This document shows, piece after piece, positions 18,548 through 29,060 of a stretch of 64,000 bases of DNA. The notes under the pieces were generated by a model. That model saw only the letters and a program-made list of their open reading frames with translations. It did no database searches and had not been told where the DNA came from. The stretch's first letter is position 1, and each line of letters starts with the position of its first letter. Position numbers and translations under genes: made by a program. Source of the DNA: Chitinophagaceae bacterium (lineage in GTDB: Bacteria > Bacteroidota > Bacteroidia > Chitinophagales > Chitinophagaceae); assembly GCA_016702745.1 (NCBI GenBank), contig JADJDJ010000003.1, positions 248,001 through 312,000 on the forward strand. The letters run 5' to 3'.

Positions 18548-20278
18548 ATGCCAAAAAAAATGATGCTGTTCCTGCCGCTGCTGGCCACCCTCTTCCTGAT
18601 TGCCTGTCATCCGCAACAGCAATCGGCAGCCCAATCAGGCGGGATTAATCCTTATGCCTATTCCATTCAGAAAAAAACCGTTGCTGATCATGGTGCCGTA
18701 GTATCGGCCCATCCCCTGGCCAGTAAAGTGGGGGTCAGTATCCTTAAAAAAGGCGGGAATGCGATTGATGCGGCTATTGCCACCCAACTGGCATTAGCGG
18801 TTGTATATCCCAATGCAGGCAATCTGGGAGGCGGTGGCTTCATGGTGGCCCGGCTTGGCAACGGAGAATTGTTGTCGCTTGATTATCGGGAAATGGCACC
18901 GGGTGCGGCGCACCGTGATATGTATATTGATAAAGACGGAAATGCCCGAACCGACAAAAGCCAGGATGGTCATCTTTCTTCAGGAGTCCCTGGTACGGTA
19001 GCCGGATTATTCGCTTCTCATCAATATGGCAAACTCCCGTTTGAACAATTGATCCAGCCGGCTATTGAACTGGCGGAAAAGGGTTTTGCGATCAGTGAAA
19101 GAGAAGCCCGTTCACTGAATAACCTGCAGACAGATCTCAAACAATATAACAGCATCATGCCGGTTTTTGTGAAAGAAAAATGGAAGGCCGGTGATACCCT
19201 GGTACAAACCGATCTGGCCAATACCCTGAAAAGAATCAGGGACAAGGGAAAGGCCGGGTTTTATGAAGGCGAAACGGCCAGACTGATTGTGGAGGAAATG
19301 AAAAGAGGCGGTGGCATCATCAGCTATGAGGATTTAAAAAACTACGTGGCTAAATTCAGAACCCCGCATCAATTTACTTATAAAGGCTATCAGATTGTTG
19401 GAATGCCAATGCCCAGCAGCGGCGGCCTGTTATTGCATCAGATGATGAAGATGATCGAGGGCCGGAATATTGCTGCCATGGGTTTTCATTCACTGGAAGC
19501 GATTCAACTGATGACGGAAGTGGAACGCCGGGCTTTTGCCGACCGCGCCGAATACATGGGCGATGCCGATTATTATAAAGTGCCTGTTGCCATGCTCAGC
19601 AATGAGGTGTACCTGCAGGAGCGGATGAAAAATTACAATCCTGCCAAAGCAACGCCCAGCACCGATATCAAACCCGGCGTATTACTGAAAGCTGAAAGCG
19701 AGGAAACCACGCACCTGAGTGTGATTGATCAGCAGGGTAATGCGGTTGCCATCACTACTACCCTGAATAATTCCTATGGCAGCCGGACCGTGGTGGGTGG
19801 CGCCGGATTTTTTCTCAATGATGAGATGGATGATTTCAGCATCAAGCCCGGTGTTCCGAATATGTACGGAGCTGTGGGTGGCGAAGCCAATGCGATCAAA
19901 GCCGGTAAAAGAATGCTGAGCTCCATGACTCCTACCCTGGTGTTAAAAGATAATCAGCCTTATATTGTAGTGGGCACTCCTGGTGGTACCACGATCCCCA
20001 CCCAGATTTTTCAAACCCTGGTGAATATTCTTGAATTCAATATGAGTGCAGAAGATGCTGTATACAAACCCAAATTCCATCATCAATGGCTTCCCGATGA
20101 ACTGGTTATTGAAACAGGTTTTCCTGCCTCCGTTAAAGAAGCCATGAAAAAAATGGGATATCATTTTGCCAATGAAAGAAGCGGTATCGGCCGGACAGAA
20201 ATTATCAAAGTATTACCCAATGGAAAGTTTGAAGCGGTGGCGGATAAGAGAGGGGATGATGCTGCGGAAGGATATTAG
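18548..20278 (+). CDS. ggt: Gamma-glutamyltransferase (lipoprotein form)
   Basis: Ntn-hydrolase that cleaves gamma-glutamyl bonds, e.g. of glutathione, and is made as a proenzyme. The N-terminus has a lipobox (LFLIACHP), so it is probably outer-membrane or periplasm anchored. The large-subunit signature HGAVVSAHPLASKVGVSIL and GGNAIDAAIATQLAL are clear. The autoprocessing and catalytic Thr lies in ETTHLSVIDQQGNAV at about residue 387. The small subunit holds the oxyanion motif MLSSMTPTLVL and GTPGGTTIPTQ. 576 aa is a normal length and the frame is intact. It is divergent from the M14 gene with about 110 bases between the starts, and stands close to other amide- and peptide-hydrolysing enzymes of the window. 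Confidence 0.93.
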   Translation: MPKKMMLFLPLLATLFLIACHPQQQSAAQSGGINPYAYSIQKKTVADHGAVVSAHPLASKVGVSILKKGGNAIDAAIATQLALAVVYPNAGNLGGGGFMVARLGNGELLSLDYREMAPGAAHRDMYIDKDGNARTDKSQDGHLSSGVPGTVAGLFASHQYGKLPFEQLIQPAIELAEKGFAISEREARSLNNLQTDLKQYNSIMPVFVKEKWKAGDTLVQTDLANTLKRIRDKGKAGFYEGETARLIVEEMKRGGGIISYEDLKNYVAKFRTPHQFTYKGYQIVGMPMPSSGGLLLHQMMKMIEGRNIAAMGFHSLEAIQLMTEVERRAFADRAEYMGDADYYKVPVAMLSNEVYLQERMKNYNPAKATPSTDIKPGVLLKAESEETTHLSVIDQQGNAVAITTTLNNSYGSRTVVGGAGFFLNDEMDDFSIKPGVPNMYGAVGGEANAIKAGKRMLSSMTPTLVLKDNQPYIVVGTPGGTTIPTQIFQTLVNILEFNMSAEDAVYKPKFHHQWLPDELVIETGFPASVKEAMKKMGYHFANERSGIGRTEIIKVLPNGKFEAVADKRGDDAAEGY

Positions 20279-20825
20279 AGAGAAATATTAGATATTGGGT
20301 ATTGCTTTCTTTGGATCGGCGTTTTTATAGTCCAGCGGCGGATTACTGAATCGATTGGGAATTGAGAATTGGGTATTGACTCCCAAGGTCGGGTTTATAA
20401 GTCGGCGGATTAATGGGGATTGGATATTGGGATATTGGATATTAGGTATTGGGAATTGCGTATTGACTTCTAAGGATCGGTGTTTATATAGTTCAGCGGC
20501 GGATTAATTGGGATTGGATATTGGGATATTGGACATTAGTTATTGGGTATTAGGTGGTTGGTCCGGGGAGAGGGAGGAGGTTTAAAATGTGTTTTTCTTT
20601 AAGCGTATCACTTATTAATATTATACTAAAATTTGTTATAAATAATAAATCACAGTTCCAATCCTAACCACACTTCCTATGAATCAATATCCCAATATCC
20701 TAATATCCCAATATCTTAATCTCTCAGTACCAATCAACCTCTCCAATCTAAGTAATCCCCCCACCTTCGCTAAAGCTTCGGCGGGCAAGGCAATACCCAA
20801 TTCCTAATACCTAATATCATTCCAC
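20279..20825. repeat. Repeat block of GGGATATTGGATATTAGG-type units with a CTTCGC...GCGGGC copy
   Basis: The gap between ggt and the DinB-like gene has no convincing gene. From about 20285 to 20560 it consists of degenerate A/T-rich units such as TTGGGATATTGGATATTAGG, in part as two longer direct copies containing AAGGATCGGCGTTTATA and GTTCAGCGGCGGATTA. Inverse copies (CAATATCCCAATATCCTAAT) fill about 20685-20725 and 20790-20820. A CACCTTCGCTAAAGCTTCGG element lies at 20761-20789. The same A/T-rich units return at 23278-23410. Confidence 0.75.
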
Positions 20826-21374
20826 ATGAGCACTGCCAAAAATTTCCTCGAAACATCCATCAGCCGGTTGAAATATTACAAAGAACTGGGCGATAAAAGT
20901 TTTGAACAACTGAATGAATGGGATTTTCATTACCAGCCTAATGACGAGTCCAACAGTATTGCCGTAATTATCAAGCATATGGCTGGTAATATGCTCAGCC
21001 GCTGGACTAATTTTTTGACCGAAGATGGTGAAAAGGAATGGCGGCAAAGAGATGGCGAGTTTGAAACCGGCAAACAATCAAAAGCCGAATTGATCAGTCT
21101 TTGGGAAAAGGGCTGGGCATGTTTCTTCGGCAGTTTAGCCTCCTTGAAAAAGAAAGACCTCAAAAAAACAGTGACCATCAGGCAGGAGCCACTCACCGTG
21201 GTGGATGCCATTATCCGCCAGATGGCTCATTATCCCTATCATATCGGACAAATCATCTATATCGCTAAAATCATCAAAAGCAAGTCCTGGAAAAACCTCT
21301 CCATCCCCAAAGGGGCCTCTCAGGAATATAACAGCGGTACCGGCGTAAAAGACCCGGCTAAAAATTTCAAGTAA
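20826..21374 (+). CDS. DinB superfamily protein (DUF1572)
   Basis: 182 residues with the four-helix DinB/YfiT-like composition. Likely metal-binding histidines are in VIIKHMAGN and MAHYPYHIGQIIYIAK, the pattern of DUF1572 proteins. These proteins are small cytosolic metal-dependent enzymes, some acting as thiol transferases; the substrate here is unknown. ATG start with repeat-derived sequence directly upstream (the AATACCTAATATC block), so its promoter may lie in or before the repeats. The gene is single and complete. Confidence 0.85.
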   Translation: MSTAKNFLETSISRLKYYKELGDKSFEQLNEWDFHYQPNDESNSIAVIIKHMAGNMLSRWTNFLTEDGEKEWRQRDGEFETGKQSKAELISLWEKGWACFFGSLASLKKKDLKKTVTIRQEPLTVVDAIIRQMAHYPYHIGQIIYIAKIIKSKSWKNLSIPKGASQEYNSGTGVKDPAKNFK

Positions 21375-21490
21375 CCCATCTGAACAAAGTGATTTACAGC
21401 AAATACCGACTAATCTTTATTCTTTTGCCAAGGGGTTGCATGATCGGCTTTTAATAGCTACTTTTAACCCCTTATACTATAACCTCTCGT

Positions 21491-22150
21491 ATGAAAAAAT
21501 CATGTTTGCTTTTCACGGTGATGATGATGGCTGGTTTACTTCAGGCTCAGACTGAATATGGCTTATTTGCAGGCGGTCAGGCTACCTGGGCTTCCTATAG
21601 TACTCCTGAAATCGACCTTGGAAGTACCAAACAGAATACTAAGATGAAATATGGATTTCAGGGAGGTGCGATGGCCCGGATGCAGTTTGAAGGCAAACTC
21701 TATTTTGCACCGGCTGTTTTTTACAGCATGAAAGGATATAAAGTAACACTGACCCGTCCATCCTTTCCACCGGATTCATTGGCCATTGACAATGATGTAA
21801 CCGTACACACTTTTGAATTCGCTCCGATGCTGCAATACAATTTCAGCGAATCAGAAGGGCACTTCTTTATCAAAGCAGGTCCGTCGATTGACCTGCAGTT
21901 ATTTGGAAAAGAAAAATTCAATAAATCATCCGGACCTGCAGTCAGCCGCAATATGAAATTCAGTTATGGCGATTATGGCCGTTTTGGCGCCAATCTCCTG
22001 CTTCACCTGGGATATGAAACCAGCAGCGGACTGATCATTTTTGCGCATTACACCCATGGTGTCGCCAGCATTGTCAATACTGACAACGGACCAACTGTCA
22101 AGCACAGAGCTGTTGGCTTGTCCATCGGTAAATTCTTCAACCGTAAATAA
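21491..22150 (+). CDS. Outer membrane beta-barrel protein (PorT/OmpX-like)
   Basis: 219 aa with the signal peptide MKKSCLLFTVMMMAGLLQAQ followed by alternating strand patterns, e.g. KLYFAPAVFYSMKGYKVTL and FSYGDYGRFGANLLLHLGY. The protein ends SIGKFFNRK instead of the usual aromatic C-terminus. Composition and size fit the eight-stranded outer membrane protein family common in Bacteroidota. Specific function unknown. It is convergent with the YbdK-type ligase gene, 14 bases away. Confidence 0.75.
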   Translation: MKKSCLLFTVMMMAGLLQAQTEYGLFAGGQATWASYSTPEIDLGSTKQNTKMKYGFQGGAMARMQFEGKLYFAPAVFYSMKGYKVTLTRPSFPPDSLAIDNDVTVHTFEFAPMLQYNFSESEGHFFIKAGPSIDLQLFGKEKFNKSSGPAVSRNMKFSYGDYGRFGANLLLHLGYETSSGLIIFAHYTHGVASIVNTDNGPTVKHRAVGLSIGKFFNRK

Positions 22151-22164
22151 GGAATCTTAAAAAC

Positions 22165-23274
22165 CTAAATACCGGCAAGATATTGCTGTTGTATATACCT
22201 GGCTACATCGGTCAGGTTTTTGGATTTTTCAAATGCAGCCAGCTGTCGGTCTGCACCCGTTCCATTCTCCAGCATTTTATGGATATAGGCAATCCGGTGA
22301 CGGCTACCCAGGTGATCTAATACCGGATCCAGGAAATCCAGCAACTCATATAATAAGGCCCTTGTATTCACTTCTTCTTCCTTACCAAAATCAATCAGCT
22401 GCCCATCCACTCCATAGCGACTGGCCCTCCATTTATTCTCATTCAGCAGCGCTCTTGAATACTGAATAAAATTCAGGTTCTTACTGCGCAACATATAAAT
22501 TCTGGCACAAACCGCCTGGAATAAAGAAGCCAGGGTGATGGTTTCATCCACTGTCAGTGGAATATCACAAATACGGAACTCAACTGTATTAAAGAAAGGA
22601 TGTACCCGAAGATCCCACCATATCTTCTTGGCATTGTCAATACAATTCGTCTTGATCAGCAGCTTCACATAATTATCATACGCTTCAATACTATCAAAGG
22701 CATCGGGAATACCGGTACGGGGAAATTTATCAAATACCTTGGTCCGGAAAGATTTGTATCCCGTCATCCTTCCTTCCCAGAAGGGCGAATTGGTACTGAG
22801 TGCGAAAATATGCGGAAGAAAATAACGGGTGCTGTTGGCAATATGATTAGCCATTTCCCGGCTCTCCATGCCCACATGCACATGCAATCCGAAGATGAGG
22901 TTACTTCTGGCAGCTTCCTGTAATTCATTCACGATTTCATTGTAACGGATATGATCGGTGATCAGCTGACTTTCCCAATGACTGAAAGGATGGGTTCCCG
23001 AAGCGCCCATGGCAAATCCCAGTTCTCCGGCAATACCGGAAATGGTTTTCCGCAGATTGGATACATCCTGCCAGGCTTCGTCTGCATCGGCACAGATATC
23101 CGTTCCCACTTCCACCACGGCCTGGTGCATTTCAGCTTTTACTTTATCCTTGATAGCTTTCTGTCCTTCCTGCACGATTTTTTGCTCATTACTCTTGAGC
23201 TCAAAAGTCACCGGGTCAAGTACCATGTACTCTTCCTCCACGCCAAGTGTAAAAGTCTTATAGTTTAGGTTCAT
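22165..23274 (-). CDS. Carboxylate-amine ligase, GCS2/YbdK family
   Basis: ATP-dependent ligase joining an amino group to a carboxylate, of the glutamate-cysteine ligase 2 superfamily. Key features are TLGVEEEYMVLDP at the N-terminus, GASGTHPFSHWESQLITDH, the metal and ATP region NLIFGLHVHVGM, and FNTVEFRICDIPLTVDE near residue 240. 369 aa, the family's usual size, frame intact. True glutathione synthesis is not assumed, because YbdK proteins have only weak such activity and no partner glutathione synthetase is present. The next gene on the same strand is an ATP-grasp ligase. The pair is therefore a candidate for making a small gamma-glutamyl or peptide-like compound, which is inference. Confidence 0.9.
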   Translation of the reverse strand: MNLNYKTFTLGVEEEYMVLDPVTFELKSNEQKIVQEGQKAIKDKVKAEMHQAVVEVGTDICADADEAWQDVSNLRKTISGIAGELGFAMGASGTHPFSHWESQLITDHIRYNEIVNELQEAARSNLIFGLHVHVGMESREMANHIANSTRYFLPHIFALSTNSPFWEGRMTGYKSFRTKVFDKFPRTGIPDAFDSIEAYDNYVKLLIKTNCIDNAKKIWWDLRVHPFFNTVEFRICDIPLTVDETITLASLFQAVCARIYMLRSKNLNFIQYSRALLNENKWRASRYGVDGQLIDFGKEEEVNTRALLYELLDFLDPVLDHLGSRHRIAYIHKMLENGTGADRQLAAFEKSKNLTDVARYIQQQYLAGI

Positions 23275-23543
23275 GTGGTTGGTTATTGGGTATTGAGATA
23301 TTATGACATTAGGATATTGGGATATTGGGATATTAAGATATTTGGCTCGCCCGCCGTAGCTTTAGCGAAGGCGGGTTTTGGGTATTAGATATTAGATATT
23401 AGGATATTGCGTCACTACTGATAATTCATAACTCATCACTAATTTAATGCCTCCGGTATTCACTACCGTCTCTTGACTAATGACTCTCGACTAATGACTC
23501 CAGACTCTTCACCTCCCTTCAGGGGATGGGGGCGACTTCCGAC
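23275..23543. repeat. Repeat block between the ligase and ATP-grasp genes
   Basis: About 270 bases with no gene. 23278-23345 and 23380-23410 hold TATTGGGATATTGGGATATT-type units. 23349-23375 is a CCCGCCGTAGCTTTAGCGAA element. 23460-23520 consists of GACTCTCGACTAATGACTC-type units. The three families are the same ones seen elsewhere in the window, here packed together. Confidence 0.75.
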
Positions 23544-24497
23544 TCAAACCAGCGGCAGTCCTGAGCTGCTTCTCTTCACATACTCACCCCAGGTCAGATT
23601 ATCCTGTCCTTCTTTCAGTTCAAGCGCTTTTTCAATCGCATAAGTGGCTGCTGTTTCCACCACCCATTCAAAGTTTTCAGCACCCACACTATTGATATCT
23701 GCATCCGGTGCGGGATTACAGAAATCGATGGCATAAGGCACTCCGTCTCTTACCGCCAGTTCTACTGTATTGAAATCGTAGCCCAGGTATTTATTAATCC
23801 GGAGTACGATATCGGTCATCTGTTGTAATCTTTCCGGTGAAGGACTGAAATCAGCCACATAACGCAGGTGATGCGGGTTACGTGGTTCGTAAGACATAAT
23901 CCGTACATACTTTCCACCGATACAATAACAGCGATAGTATTCTGTAAATACAATTTCTTCCTGGAGTAACATCACCAGCTGACCGGTTTCACTGTGCTTG
24001 CTGAAGAAATCTTCCGCATCTGTCAGTTTATACACATGTTTCCATCCGCCACCGGCAAAAGGTTTCATATAGGCAGGAAAGCCTACATAATTAAAGATAT
24101 GTTCCCAGTCGAGCGGGAATGCCAGATTGCTGAATGAATCATCAGATGTATCATCAGGCAGATCACGGGAGGGGATGATGGCCGTCTTGGGAACCGGCAC
24201 TCCCACTTTCGTCATCAGACAATTATTAAAATACTTATCATCGGCACTCCACCAGAATGGATTATTGATTACGGCTGTACCGGTTACTGCAGCATTCTTG
24301 AGCCAGGTACGGTAAAAAGGCACATCCTGCGAAATCCGGTCAATGATCACCGCATAACCGGAACTTTCGCCCTGCATGGCTTTATCAATCCGCACTGGTT
24401 CCGCCATAATACCAGGTACTTGTTTGCTGTTAACCCTTGCCACAAATGCATCAGGGAATGAACGCTCTTTTCCATGCAGGATACCAATTTTCTTCAT
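23544..24497 (-). CDS. ATP-grasp family ligase (RimK-like)
   Basis: 317 aa. ATP-grasp features are visible: the Lys and glycine-rich loop YMKPFAGGGWKHVYKL (about residues 145-160), the lid-side acidic stretch LLQEEIVFTEYYRCYCI, and the Mg-binding end AVRDGVPYAIDFCNPAPDAD (about 255-275). Such enzymes activate a carboxylate as acyl phosphate and couple it to an amine or thiol. The specific substrates are unknown. It lies about 270 bases upstream of the YbdK-type ligase on the same strand and divergent from the esterase at 24656. Together with the second ATP-grasp (42662) and the amidotransferase (39694) it suggests a peptide-like metabolite pathway. Not recognised as a specific named enzyme. 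Confidence 0.8.
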   Translation of the reverse strand: MKKIGILHGKERSFPDAFVARVNSKQVPGIMAEPVRIDKAMQGESSGYAVIIDRISQDVPFYRTWLKNAAVTGTAVINNPFWWSADDKYFNNCLMTKVGVPVPKTAIIPSRDLPDDTSDDSFSNLAFPLDWEHIFNYVGFPAYMKPFAGGGWKHVYKLTDAEDFFSKHSETGQLVMLLQEEIVFTEYYRCYCIGGKYVRIMSYEPRNPHHLRYVADFSPSPERLQQMTDIVLRINKYLGYDFNTVELAVRDGVPYAIDFCNPAPDADINSVGAENFEWVVETAATYAIEKALELKEGQDNLTWGEYVKRSSSGLPLV

Positions 24498-24642
24498 AAA
24501 CAGATTTTAATCGTTTGACCAATATAGGTGTTACCCAACTGGGTGTCTACCAAATATATTTGCTCAACCCCAAATTAACAAATCCGCCTGATCTTCTTCT
24601 GGTCTGTTGAACCGGATTAGGAAACCGAAACCGGATAATCCG

Positions 24643-24650
24643 TATTTTTG
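24643..24650 (+). promoter_or_regulatory. Candidate -7 box TATTTTTG of the esterase gene
   Basis: Fits TAnnTTTG and ends five bases before the ATG at 24656. If used, the mRNA would have almost no leader. No clear -33 element at the usual spacing, so the call rests on the box and its position only. Confidence 0.3.
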
Positions 24651-24655
24651 GCACC

Positions 24656-25476
24656 ATGCCTACCACTGAAACGATTCCGGTATCTGTTGAGCACCGGTCC
24701 ATTCCTTCCCAATTTCTGCAAAGAGAGGTCAAAGTAGATTTTTACCTGCCCCCCTTCGGCAAAGCCGGACCGGGAGCAGTCTCCTGCTGATTAACGACGG
24801 CCAGGATATGGCGACCATGAATTTTGATAAAATCCTGTCTGAATTATACAGCTCGCAGTCTGTCCAACCACTCTTATGTGTGGCCATCCATGCCGGACCC
24901 GAAAGAAGAATGGAATATGGTACCCAACTGGTTCCGGACTATAAAAACCGGGGGATTAAGGCCGCCCTCTACAACCGGTTTATTTTTGATGAATTGCTTC
25001 CCATGGCCGAAGAAGTCTATAATAATGGTTCCCGTTTCATGGAAAAAGCCTTTGCCGGTTTTTCACTGGGAGGTTTGAGTGCCCTTGATATTGTATGGAA
25101 CCGTCCAGGCGAATTCACCAGGGCCGGTGTATTTTCCGCCTCTCTGTGGTGGAGAAGTCTTGACCAGGACGATCCCGGATATGATGATGAACAACACCGG
25201 ATCATGCACCAGCAGGTCCGTAAAGGCAGTTATGCCCCCTGGCTGAAATTCTTTTTCCAATGCGGTAACCTGGATGAAACCAAGGACCGTAATAATAATG
25301 GTATTATTGATTCGATTGATGACACACTCGATCTGATCCGTGAACTGGAGGCCAAGGGCTATCAGCGTAAAACCGATATTGAATACCTGGAACTGGCCGA
25401 TGGCCGCCATGATGTTCCTACCTGGGGAAGAGCCATGCCTTCTTTTCTGCAATGGGGCTGGCCGGGTAATAAATAG
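24656..25476 (+). CDS. Alpha/beta-hydrolase fold esterase (esterase D-like, one frameshift)
   Basis: The frame opens at ATG 24656 (MPTTETIPVSVEHRSIPSQ) and breaks near 24780. Adding one base after GCAGTC gives GAVLLLINDGQDMATMNF and a continuous protein of 273 aa. The central part has the esterase nucleophile motif FAGFSLGGLSALDIVW (GxSxG) and the C-terminus YLELADGRHDVPTW with the catalytic His. These are features of the putative-esterase family that includes ferric enterobactin and S-formylglutathione hydrolases. It stands divergent from the ATP-grasp gene and next to the YbdK ligase, so it may cleave an ester in the same small-molecule pathway. It ends at a strong bidirectional terminator. 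Confidence 0.8.
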
Positions 25477-25500
25477 ACTTTTTAGAAATGGCTTAAAATA

Positions 25501-25529
25501 AAAAGTCCCGCTTTTGGCGGGACTTTTTA
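25501..25529. terminator. Bidirectional terminator between esterase and TonB receptor
   Basis: AAAAGTCCCGC and GCGGGACTTTTT form a perfect stem around TTTTG, with A- and T-runs on both sides. It lies between two convergent genes, so it can serve both strands. Confidence 0.9.
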
Positions 25530-25547
25530 TTATTTGACAGACGCAGA

Positions 25548-28500
25548 TCAGTTGTTAAAGATATAACGCAGACCGAGCTGGATAGAATATGTAGAAGTAG
25601 TGCTCACTACATCACGGAATGTACGGGTGATCATCTGACCCCTGTCCTGTGCCAGTGTGTAAATAGGCAGTACTGAACCACCAGGTACCAGGCTGTTGGC
25701 ATTCGTAATGGCCAGGATAGAAGTATTATTGGTTGCTTTTACCTTACCCCAGCTATTGTTCATCAGGTTACCGGCATTCAGGATATCCACTGTAAACTGT
25801 AAAGTATTGCGGTATTTACCGGCTTTTACAAAAATATCCTGCATGAATTTCACATCCAGTTGGTTTCTCCAGGGGGCAAGGCCACCATTTCTTTCGGCAT
25901 GCTGACCACGGTGTGTGCGGAGGTATTTATCCTGTTGAATATAATTTTCAAACAGATCACGCTGTGCCTGCTGATTATATACCACCCCATTCACAGTCTG
26001 GCTGTTGAACAGCATTTGCTGTACCTGGGTAGCAGTTGGGATAAAGATCAGGTCATTACCACTGATTCCATCTCTGTTGAAATCGCCACTATATACATAA
26101 GTGAAGCGGTAATCAGAAGCACCAGAGTAAAACAAACCAATTGTGGTTGCCATATGTTTCAGGTATTCTTTACGATAAGAAACTGAAGCAACAAAACGAT
26201 CAGGTAATACATAAGCCGAATGAGAGAGGGCCGGAGTATTCAGGCTGTTCACCTGCTGTGTACCCTGGTAAGTTCCAAGAGGCTGGTCACCGCTGCCATC
26301 ATGCAGGTTGGCAGACAGAGATTTGGTATAAGCAACAAAACCGGAGAATCCTTTACTGAATGGCTTTTCAACCTTCAGGGTAAATGATCCATAATATCCT
26401 TTGGCAGTTGGTGCATTATCAATGATTACCGGGTTAAACTGAGATGTACCTCCGGGAACAAACACACCAGCACTGTTCAGGGTATTAATAAACCTTGTTG
26501 GTACCGATGTACCATACATTGGCCTGTTATCAGGATAACCGGCTACATTCAGGTTTTGAGGAAGCTGGTAGTTAGGGTTACGGAAGAATACAGTTTTAAG
26601 ATCTTTATTAAAGATTGCTTCCACTGAACCAATCAGGCACCATGGCATTTTAGCAGTCATCGCAATACTTGATTTCCAGGACTGGGGATTTCGGAAATCT
26701 TCATCCATCGCAGTAACTGAAGCAGGAACCACGGTTCCGGCCTGCGGTACTGAACCTGGCAGGTAAGCATATGGATCAGGGTTGAATGGCCCGGCATTGG
26801 CAGCAATATCAGCAGGGTTGTTGAAATTCCTTGTTACCTGAATCATACCATTATCACCAGACTGGCTCACGATCCATACAAATGGAACCTTACCGGTAAA
26901 GATGCCGGTACCACCACGGATCTGCAGACTGCGGTCACCATATACATCCCAGTTAAAGCCCATCCGGGGAGACCACATAAAGCGCACTTTAGGCAGGTTC
27001 CCGGTATTCACGATTTCTCCATTCTGCAAATGTTTTGGCAGCCACCAATGGGTGTGTCACAATTTGTGGCACATCCGGATATGATGGAAGATCCAGACGC
27101 AGGCCAAAAGTCAGCCTGAAGTTCCGGCTAACAGCAATCTCATCCTGTCCATAAAAAGATAACTGACGGAATTTAAAAGAAGAGAAAGCCGGGGCAAAGT
27201 TTTTAGACAGGGAATAAGTGATCGCAAAGTCAGAAGGCAATTGTCCGGTAGCAAAATCATTCCAGGTTCTGAAACGATAGTAGCTGGTGGCAAAACGCTG
27301 GAAACCATTGATGGTTTCACTTTGCTCAAACTGGCCACCTACGGTCCAGCTATGCTTGTTCTTTGTCCAGGAAAAATTATCAACTACTGAATATACTTTT
27401 ACTTTACGGAGGTTACCAAAACTGAAAGGTTCATGCCCGAATGATGTATAAGGCAATGAGCGGGTTGTACTACCAGTACTCATGATATCCACAAAGGGGA
27501 ATACCTGACTCTCGGTGGTACGGGAATCATTCTGGTAGGTATAGGTACCTCTAAGCACATTTGATACCTTACCCCAGTTGGAATTTAATTCAGCAGCAAA
27601 TGAGTAGAAATTCGCACCCTGGAAATAGTTGGAATTTTTAAACCACAATGCATGAACCTGGTTTCTGTTGTCTGCAAATGCTTCAGTAATACCAGTTCCT
27701 CCAACCGATCCACTAACAGGGAAAGGCTCACCACCTTCCACCTGACTATAACGCAAAACGAGTTGGTGCTTATTGCTGATATTCCAGTCCAGACGGGCCA
27801 TATACTTTTTCCTTTCCTCATTAGGCGTATAATTATCATATGGACCCGTTACATATCCGTAATTAGATAATAGATAATTACTGATGAAATTAAGAGAGTC
27901 AGCAGTTGGTCTGGCTACGTTGGGAGAACTTCCGTAAGGCGCTCCGGCTGTTGCTGCAAAACGGGTTTGAATCGGCTTGGGTCTGCTCTCTGTTTCGTAG
28001 TTGATAAAGAAGAAGAGTTTATTCTTGATGATCGGACCACCAAAACGGAAGCCCCACTGATTAAATTCTTCAACAGGGCGAACAAACTTCACGCCATCCA
28101 CTTCATCACCCCTGTATTTTTCATTTCTGAAATACTTATAAACAGATCCGGAAAACTCATTGGTACCGGAACGGGTTACCGCATTAATCGCACTACCAAT
28201 AAAACCAGACTGGCGTACATCAAAAGGAGTAATATTCACTGAAATTTCCTGAACGGCATCCAGTGAAATAGGTGCTCCACCCGCAGGCAGGTTACCACCA
28301 ATACCAAAACTATTATTGAAATCAGAACCATCAATAGTGAAGTTATTCTGACGGAAATTACCACCACCGATGGAAGCACCATTCGACTGAGGGGTTGCCC
28401 TGGTCAGATCATTCAGGCTCCGGCTAACGGTTGGCATCTGATTAATCATGCGTAAACCAATATTGGTTACCGCACCTGTTCTGTTTTTATTAAGGAGCAG

Positions 28501-28878
28501 GCTCCGGCCTGAAGTAGTCAGCACCACTGTTTCCATCACCTTCTCGGTTTTTTTCAATACCGGGTTCAGGATAAATGATTCAGCCAGCTGAAGGTAAACA
28601 TCTGTATAAGTTTCCTTGTCATAACCCACGTAAGATACTTCAATGGTGTAAGGACCACCTGAACGCAGGTTCTCCATCCTGATCGCACCACCGTTACGGG
28701 AAACGGCTGTGTACTTGGTACCTGTGGGAACGTGAGTGGCTACCACCGTAGCACCTACCAGGGCTTCATCTGTCGTACTTTTGATCGACCCGGTGATGGT
28801 AGACGTTGTGATCTGGGCAGATACGAATTGACCAGCCATCAGGGCAAAAGCAAAGAAAAAGAGTATTCTCTTAAGCAT
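25548..28878 (-). CDS. TonB-dependent receptor, Oar-like (one frameshift)
   Basis: Large outer-membrane transporter of about 1109 aa. Signal peptide MLKRILFFFAFALMAGQFVSA, then a carboxypeptidase-like domain (TITGSIKSTTDEALVGATVV), then the plug (FTIDGSDFNNSFGIGGN, AVQEISVNITPFDVRQSGF) and a long barrel ending LGLRYIFNN. The start at 28878 is the ATG opening the signal peptide. The frame breaks near 27028-27033. Removing one base there joins AAKTF to QNGEIVNTGNLPKV. No SusD-like gene adjoins, so this is a stand-alone receptor like Oar and not a SusCD pair. A 12-base palindrome upstream could be its operator. The ligand is unknown. Confidence 0.85.
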
Positions 28879-28905
28879 ATAGTTTGGTTTTCGGATGCAA
28901 AGAAA

Positions 28906-28917
28906 GGGAATATTCCC
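28906..28917. promoter_or_regulatory. Perfect palindrome GGGAATATTCCC upstream of the TonB receptor
   Basis: Twelve-base perfect dyad between the divergent TonB-receptor and ribBA genes, about 28 bases before the receptor start. Position and symmetry suit a dimeric repressor site. No regulator is identified. Confidence 0.35.
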
Positions 28918-29037
28918 AAAATAAAAATAGGCAAATATTAACAATTTCGGCCTGAAAAATAAGGCTTTATAATGACAAAAAGCCTTTGATTTTTGCTGCA
29001 CCCAATCGTTACAACCGAACACCCGGTTGCTTTGTTC

Positions 29038-29045
29038 TATTTTTG
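29038..29045 (+). promoter_or_regulatory. Candidate -7 box TATTTTTG of ribBA
   Basis: Matches TAnnTTTG and ends 15 bases before the ribBA ATG. No FMN riboswitch is visible in the short leader. The -33 element is not clear. Confidence 0.35.
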
Positions 29046-29060
29046 CACAAAATCCGCAAT

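Noticed and set aside
22165..23274. Naming the gene gshA
   Set aside because: YbdK-type ligases are not the main glutathione enzyme and no glutathione synthetase gene is beside it.
24547..24732. A minus-strand frame upstream of the ATP-grasp gene
   Set aside because: It covers the 5' end of the esterase gene on the other strand and has no recognisable product.
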